Position numbers and translations under genes: made by a program. The notes below the pieces were generated by a model. That model made no database searches. It saw nothing but the letters and a program-made list of their open reading frames with translations, and had not been told where the DNA came from. 46,779 bases of DNA from a virus, in the IMG/VR virus record IMGVR_UViG_3300032118_002414, positions 1 to 46,779 of that record; one strand, 5' to 3'. The first letter of the stretch is position 1; every line of letters begins with the position of its first letter. Positions 41,983-46,779 of the stretch are shown piece by piece.

Positions 41983-44900
41983 CCGACAACAGCAACAATC
42001 TGCGGTTTAATAGACCGCCCCTGTTTACGCCAAATCTTGTTAGGGGTTTGATTGATGACTCGGCAAAGTCTTCCACTTTCACTAAGGTCATTGGAGAAGA
42101 CTTAGTTGATTCTGTCGTTGGTATGTCTTCGTCCTTTAAATATGACTTGGATGAAACTGGCCTCAAATCCACGCAGCAACTTAATGTTGACTGGTCAAAG
42201 TTTGAAAATCATACATTTTTTAACAGTGCCCAAGTTAAAACGAACGTAGCCTTTGATACCATAATCAATACATTTCCCTTTGACGGAAATCAGCAAGAAT
42301 ATGAATTGTTTTTTGATAGATTAACTGGTTTTGAGAAATACACCTTTGATCAGTATCCAAAGTACAAGGGCTATGCTTTCTTTTCTGGCTCTAAGGGCTC
42401 TGAGGTTAATGCCGGTACTTGGATTACCGCAAAGGATGTCGCTGGCGCTCAATATCCAGATGTCTCCAAGGACCAAACTGGTCTTTCTAAATTAAATCCT
42501 GAGTCAAATTCCACCACAACCGAACTTTGGTTATACTTGCCTTCTGGATCAAACACTGGACAGACGATTTTGCATCAGCTAAGTCAGTCGTCTGGTGGTC
42601 TTGATGGGTTTGCTTTTGTTATAAGTGCAAGTTCTGATGGTAACTTCGCCCCAGTTTATTATTGCGTGGCAAGTAAGTCCATGGGACAGGTTGTGTCTTT
42701 CTCCCTCGCCAAGGGAGCGTGGAACAACGTTGCGGTTATTTGGGACAGAAATCCAAACGTAAACAAGTTGTTTGCCTATGTCAACCAATATCTGACCGGC
42801 TCATCTCCTTCGTTTGAGCTTGGGGAAACTTTCTGGAGTGGGCTAACCCTGACCGTTGGTTCTGGTTCTTCCTTTGTTGCACCCGGCTACACCCACACAG
42901 AACAAAATACGCTTTCTGGTGCCATGGACGAACTTAGGATCTGGCATACTGCCAGATCAGTAGAGGACAGAGTTTCCTACCAGGAAAAAACAGTCTTTGC
43001 TTCCTCGGACCTCAAGCTTTATTTTAAATTCAATGAGCCCTCTGGCTCCAACACCCTTCTTACCTTGGACCATAGCGGCAATTCTCTTCATGGAAAATTA
43101 AACATTGCCGGTAATGCTCTTAAGGTCAGAGAGATTGTCACGTCTTCCATTGCCGGAAATGACCCAATGGTTTGGGAGAAACTTGAACTTACTCCTATTC
43201 TATTTCCAACCCACCCATATGTGGACGACTACAGGATGGAGCTTTTGACAAGCGCCTCCTTCTTTGACGACCAAAATCCTAATCTAATCACCAAACTAAT
43301 TCCAAAACACTATCTTTTGGAAGGGCAAACTGAATCTGGGCTAGAAACCGAAACCGGTCCAATAACCACCACGCTAGTATCTGGGTCGGATCCACGTTCT
43401 GCCCGCCTCGGAGGAACTCAGCTTCTTTTGTCCCTTGCTTATGTGTGGGCTAAATACTTTGATGAAATCAAACTTTTCACGCAAGCTTTCTCAAATCTTA
43501 ACTGGACAGATTACGATGAGTCGGATACTGTTCCAGATCAGTTCTTGCAGTTTTTGGCAAGACAACAAGGATTTAATCTTCCTCCCTTGTTTGTTGGAAG
43601 CTCAATCGAACAGTACATTAACAGGGAAAATATCCAGGGTGATATTTCTACAAACGCCCTAAGTTTGCAATATATCCAGAATCAAATTTGGAAACGTATT
43701 TTGATCAACCTACAGGACGTTGTTAGGTCCAAGGGAACTATTCACTCTGTTAAGTCGTTTATTCGATCCGTTGGCATAGACCCAGACAACAACTTCCGCA
43801 TTAGGGAATTTGGTGGCCCGACAAAGGCTCCTCTGTCCTTTGCAAGAGACAAGCGGTCAGAAATTGCCGCCATGACAAACTTTGTTTCTGGTGGATTTGC
43901 CTTTAGTCCCTATCTTTCTGCCAGCAGAATAGAGCCGGGGTTTCCTGGGACTTCCTCCCTGGCAGTGGCAACGAACGGTAATCATTTTCTTACCTCTGGC
44001 TCTTGGACCCTTGAGGGAACGTACAAGTTCCCAAGAAGCACAGTAGGGCACACTTCCCAGAGCCTTATAAGACTTATGACCACGGGAAGTACGGGTCTTG
44101 TTCTTCTTCCGTTTAACGTTGTGGCGGTTTCTGGCACCAACAGAATAACCCTATACAGCCGTCCAACAAACCTTGGGTCTGGCCCACCGGCTTTCTCCTT
44201 GATTCTTACCGGCGCAGACATCTTTGATGGAAATCAGTGGTATGTTTCTTGTGGTCGTATTAGAAGTGATGACCCGGCCATACGCTCAGATGTTTCAGCT
44301 TCCTATTTCCTCCGGGCAGCAAAGCAAAGCTTTGGAGACATAACCGAGGCATATTTCACAGAGGGATTTTACAACGAATATTCTAGCTCATCTCCAATTT
44401 GGAGCATTAGAAATAGTTTTTCAAATGCGTCTGGTTCTTATATTGCCCTAGGCTCTCAGAGTATTAATCCCCTGAGTTCGTTTGCTCTCAATTCCTTAAC
44501 GGATGCCCCAGAGGAGGCCAGAGTTACTTATTTTGATGGACGGGTGGGACAGATTCGTTTCTGGTCCAAATATCTTAAGAGTGACGAATGGCAAGAGCAC
44601 GTTCGGAACTTCAAATCCCTCGGCGTTTTAGAGCCGGACGTTAACTTCAACTTCGTAACAAACGCCTCAGGTTCTTGGCAGAGACTTCGGGCAGACGTGT
44701 CCATGGATCAGGTTATCACCCAGTCAAATACCCTTGGGGAAATCCAATTGTTTGACTTCTCACAAAATCTCCTACATTTTTCCGGCACTTCTTTCCCGGC
44801 CACAAAATCTGTGGTTATTCCAGAGAGATTCTTTTATAGCTATATTTCTCCCAAGTTTGATGAGGCAAGCACGGTAGACAAGGTTCGTCCCCGGTCTTTC

Positions 44901-45410
44901 CTGAACTATCAAAACGTTCTCTCTAGCTCATATGCCCAGGTGGCTCCACTTTATCGAGTGGAACTTTCCGAGGAGCCCACGGACAATACTAGATTTACTA
45001 TAGACTTCAGCATCGTGGACGCCCTTGACCAAGATATTGTGGGAATTTTCTCTACTCTGGACATTCTGGACAACATTATTGGAAACCCAGAACTAATGTT
45101 CTCCCCCGATTATCCAAGGCTAGCTTTCCTCCGGGAGGTCTATTTCCACAGACTCACAGATAAGATAAACCTCAAAAACTTCTTTGAGTTTTACAAGTGG
45201 TTTGACACAAATATTGGAACGTTTATCGCCCAACTTATCCCAAGAAAAACAAAATATCTTGGAACCAACTTCGTAATCGAGAGCCACATGCTTGAGAGGG
45301 CAAAGCTAGAATATTACTACTCGGATATTTATCTAGGGGACAGTAATCGCCACGGGCTAAAGGATACTATTTTGTTGCAGCTTATAACGGGCGACTTTAA
45401 AAGATATTAA
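41979..45410 (+). CDS. Very large baseplate/virion protein with LamG-like domains (1143 aa)
   Basis: The protein starts RFNRPPLFTPNLVRGLIDD. Two regions look like LamG/concanavalin-type jelly-rolls: residues about 180-360 (TTTELWLYLPSG, WNNVAVIWDRNP, AMDELRIWHTARS, LKLYFKFNEPSGS) and about 670-890 (SGSWTLEGTYKFP, GRVGQIRFWSKYLK). Between and after are regions with IQNQIWKRILINLQDVVRSKG and LKNFFEFYKWFDTNIG, which could attach it to the wedge. LamG domains bind sugars or proteins, so surface contact is possible. Its position after gp6-like suggests the place of gp7/gp8-type wedge proteins. Coupled to the previous gene by ATGA. Confidence 0.7.
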   Translation: MTDNSNNLRFNRPPLFTPNLVRGLIDDSAKSSTFTKVIGEDLVDSVVGMSSSFKYDLDETGLKSTQQLNVDWSKFENHTFFNSAQVKTNVAFDTIINTFPFDGNQQEYELFFDRLTGFEKYTFDQYPKYKGYAFFSGSKGSEVNAGTWITAKDVAGAQYPDVSKDQTGLSKLNPESNSTTTELWLYLPSGSNTGQTILHQLSQSSGGLDGFAFVISASSDGNFAPVYYCVASKSMGQVVSFSLAKGAWNNVAVIWDRNPNVNKLFAYVNQYLTGSSPSFELGETFWSGLTLTVGSGSSFVAPGYTHTEQNTLSGAMDELRIWHTARSVEDRVSYQEKTVFASSDLKLYFKFNEPSGSNTLLTLDHSGNSLHGKLNIAGNALKVREIVTSSIAGNDPMVWEKLELTPILFPTHPYVDDYRMELLTSASFFDDQNPNLITKLIPKHYLLEGQTESGLETETGPITTTLVSGSDPRSARLGGTQLLLSLAYVWAKYFDEIKLFTQAFSNLNWTDYDESDTVPDQFLQFLARQQGFNLPPLFVGSSIEQYINRENIQGDISTNALSLQYIQNQIWKRILINLQDVVRSKGTIHSVKSFIRSVGIDPDNNFRIREFGGPTKAPLSFARDKRSEIAAMTNFVSGGFAFSPYLSASRIEPGFPGTSSLAVATNGNHFLTSGSWTLEGTYKFPRSTVGHTSQSLIRLMTTGSTGLVLLPFNVVAVSGTNRITLYSRPTNLGSGPPAFSLILTGADIFDGNQWYVSCGRIRSDDPAIRSDVSASYFLRAAKQSFGDITEAYFTEGFYNEYSSSSPIWSIRNSFSNASGSYIALGSQSINPLSSFALNSLTDAPEEARVTYFDGRVGQIRFWSKYLKSDEWQEHVRNFKSLGVLEPDVNFNFVTNASGSWQRLRADVSMDQVITQSNTLGEIQLFDFSQNLLHFSGTSFPATKSVVIPERFFYSYISPKFDEASTVDKVRPRSFLNYQNVLSSSYAQVAPLYRVELSEEPTDNTRFTIDFSIVDALDQDIVGIFSTLDILDNIIGNPELMFSPDYPRLAFLREVYFHRLTDKINLKNFFEFYKWFDTNIGTFIAQLIPRKTKYLGTNFVIESHMLERAKLEYYYSDIYLGDSNRHGLKDTILLQLITGDFKRY

Positions 45411-45413
45411 ATC

Positions 45414-46241
45414 ATGCGTACAGAATTCACACCCTTCGATGACTCTCAGCAAGTTATCTATATTCCTACCGACTCTGATACCGGGGGAAGCAATACCTTG
45501 GAGATCGACCCTTATCGTCAGGGCGTGGAAATCAAGACCAACCGCCAGAGGTTCTTCTCTACCCAGCCTAAAATATGGTCAGGAGACTTTGACCATATTG
45601 TGGATTTTAATGCCATTGGTCAGGCTCGGTCTTTTACTGAGTTTGAGAACTCCCCACTGTTTATGGACCTGCCAGAGTTTGACCCAGTTTCCTATATTGT
45701 CCTTGGACCAAACTACCCACTGCCCATAGTTTTCAACGATGGTCCTCAACAGGAGGAAGAGACCAGCTTTGAGCCCATTACTATTCCATTTAGAAAAAAT
45801 TCCAACGAGGGTCCATTTTTTGCCCACAGGGTTGCCGGACAGATTGAGGACGGCAACAACTTCGACACAATCTTCAAGAACGCCAATCGAACCTCGCAAT
45901 TTTGGGACTATGATGACCCGCCCCAGAGGAGACTGTTCTTGGATGAGGGTCAACAGGTGTGGGGTGCCCTGGACAACGGCATCACCACAGAGGGTTATTC
46001 CTTTGGCCAGGAGACGCTCCTGCGGGCTTTCGATGACACCACGATAGATGACATACCCCAGAGCCTCAGAGCCTCCAGTGACCTCCTAGGGGTTCTTTAC
46101 TCGATGAAGATGAACCTTGACCAGGATCTAAGACCCTCCCGCACCAGGTCCGCCGGGGCAAATACTTTTGTTTACGGTAGGGATTCTGCCATTTACGGCA
46201 CAGACTCTATTGCTTTTACAAATTTGATTAGAGGAACCTAA
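45414..46241 (+). CDS. Virion structural protein, unrecognised (275 aa)
   Basis: ATG 45414 begins three bases after the previous stop. The protein is rich in Asp, Gln, Pro and aromatics (MRTEFTPFDDSQQVIYIPTD), probably beta and loop structure, with DYDDPPQRRLFLDEGQQVWG and a C-terminal RSAGANTFVYGRDSAIYG. I see no enzyme motif. As part of the baseplate block it is likely a virion protein, but which part is unknown. Confidence 0.65.
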   Translation: MRTEFTPFDDSQQVIYIPTDSDTGGSNTLEIDPYRQGVEIKTNRQRFFSTQPKIWSGDFDHIVDFNAIGQARSFTEFENSPLFMDLPEFDPVSYIVLGPNYPLPIVFNDGPQQEEETSFEPITIPFRKNSNEGPFFAHRVAGQIEDGNNFDTIFKNANRTSQFWDYDDPPQRRLFLDEGQQVWGALDNGITTEGYSFGQETLLRAFDDTTIDDIPQSLRASSDLLGVLYSMKMNLDQDLRPSRTRSAGANTFVYGRDSAIYGTDSIAFTNLIRGT

Positions 46242-46244
46242 ACA

Positions 46245-46779
46245 ATGGCACGTACAGAAAAAAAGACCAAAATAAAGGGACTGCCCCCCAGGGTACTTCT
46301 TTCTGAAAGAGACGCCGTAACTGGGAGTTATCCCCTGGTTATCCATGGACAACTGGGTGGGTTTCCCGGTCTTGCCCCATTCAATGACACAAACACTCTT
46401 AACCTAACCCAATCCAATATTTATTATGGTCTGGGGGTGCCGACCAGTAGCATTTACATCCCGAGTCTTCTGAATCTTACAACTAGTCTTACTGGTTCTG
46501 GAAGAGTAGTGGCCGGTATTTCAGATACGTTTCTGAGCATTCCACAATACAGGGGAAGCTCTAGTTTTGTGCCCTTCAAGGACAATGATCAGTTTGCCGC
46601 TGTTGAAAAGGGTTTCTCAGATCCTTTCTGGGCAACTGGCAGCAACATAGAGGGATTTACCGCCCCGATCTGGAGCAAGAACAAAATTGAAATAGACTTT
46701 ACTCCACTTACAGCTTCGTCTCTTACTGGCTCCAGAGGACAACAATCCTCTTCTTATATGGGTTATTATAATTTCAGTC
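46245..46779 (+). CDS. Virion structural protein, partial (runs off window)
   Basis: ATG 46245 starts three bases after the previous stop and the frame stays open to the last base, giving at least 178 residues (MARTEKKTKIKGLPPRVLL at the start). The visible part is Ser/Thr/Gly/Pro-rich, with a segment GLGVPTSSIYIPSLLNLTTS and later IEIDFTPLTASS, as in virion surface proteins. The C-terminal part is outside the window, so function and length cannot be judged. Confidence 0.65.
   Translation, partial: MARTEKKTKIKGLPPRVLLSERDAVTGSYPLVIHGQLGGFPGLAPFNDTNTLNLTQSNIYYGLGVPTSSIYIPSLLNLTTSLTGSGRVVAGISDTFLSIPQYRGSSSFVPFKDNDQFAAVEKGFSDPFWATGSNIEGFTAPIWSKNKIEIDFTPLTASSLTGSRGQQSSSYMGYYNFS

Noticed and set aside
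1-46779. CRISPR array, integrase, transposase or attachment sites
   Set aside because: No regularly spaced repeats, no recombinase motifs and no terminal inverted repeats were found by reading.

Overview
This window is best read as part of a large tailed-phage genome, a T4-like myovirus of the type known from marine samples. Evidence seen in the sequence: a run of T4-type baseplate genes (an OB-fold hub/spike-like protein, a gp25-like wedge, a gp6-like wedge and several very large structural proteins), a gp55-like late sigma factor, a PhoH protein with a PIN domain, a divergent GroEL-like chaperonin, a prim-pol primase, and dense short genes that often overlap by the four bases ATGA. I see no tRNA, integrase, transposase or CRISPR array. 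Virus and host names are inference; no host marker is visible.

Layout. 1-467: GC-rich hairpins and low-complexity tracts without a gene, unlike the rest of the window. 468-2368: four unrecognised plus-strand genes. 2352-4760: a minus-strand block of small genes (two unrecognised, one C-terminally Cys-containing conserved protein, a YkuK-like RNase H-fold protein and a YkgJ-like Cys-cluster protein). Inside this block a slippery A AAA AAC site followed by a strong hairpin would join a 102-aa protein to a transmembrane tail in the -1 frame, and that tail ends exactly at the ATGA of the next gene. 4816-6450: a large unrecognised protein. 6437-7846 (minus): the GroEL-like protein. 7900-10112: a coiled-coil/membrane protein, a small protein and PhoH. 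10147-14162: fibre or adhesin-type virion proteins, one with a glycine-rich repeat. 14189-16183: prim-pol primase, apparently with a second protein started internally.

16155-34537 is a long, tightly packed plus-strand block dominated by glycan genes. It holds about eight glycosyltransferase-like genes, a GalE-like epimerase, RmlD-like and CapD/PseB-like SDR enzymes, two methyltransferases, a single-chain fusion of GDP-fucose synthase with GDP-mannose 4,6-dehydratase, and a family 6 (ABO blood-group type) glycosyltransferase. A GMP reductase/IMP dehydrogenase and a Cas4/AddB-like Fe-S nuclease sit at its upstream end. Taken together (inference) these could make UDP-Gal/GalNAc and GDP-fucose and assemble a fucosylated, methylated surface glycan, either on the virion or on the infected cell.

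34539-36172: a small membrane protein, the gp55-like sigma factor and an unrecognised acidic protein. 36214 to the right end: the baseplate block, which runs off the window in an incomplete structural gene. The most notable observations are the putative programmed frameshift, the Fcl-Gmd fusion, the GT6 plus GDP-fucose combination, the chaperonin lacking the usual ATP-site motif, and a broken start of the GMP reductase/IMPDH gene.
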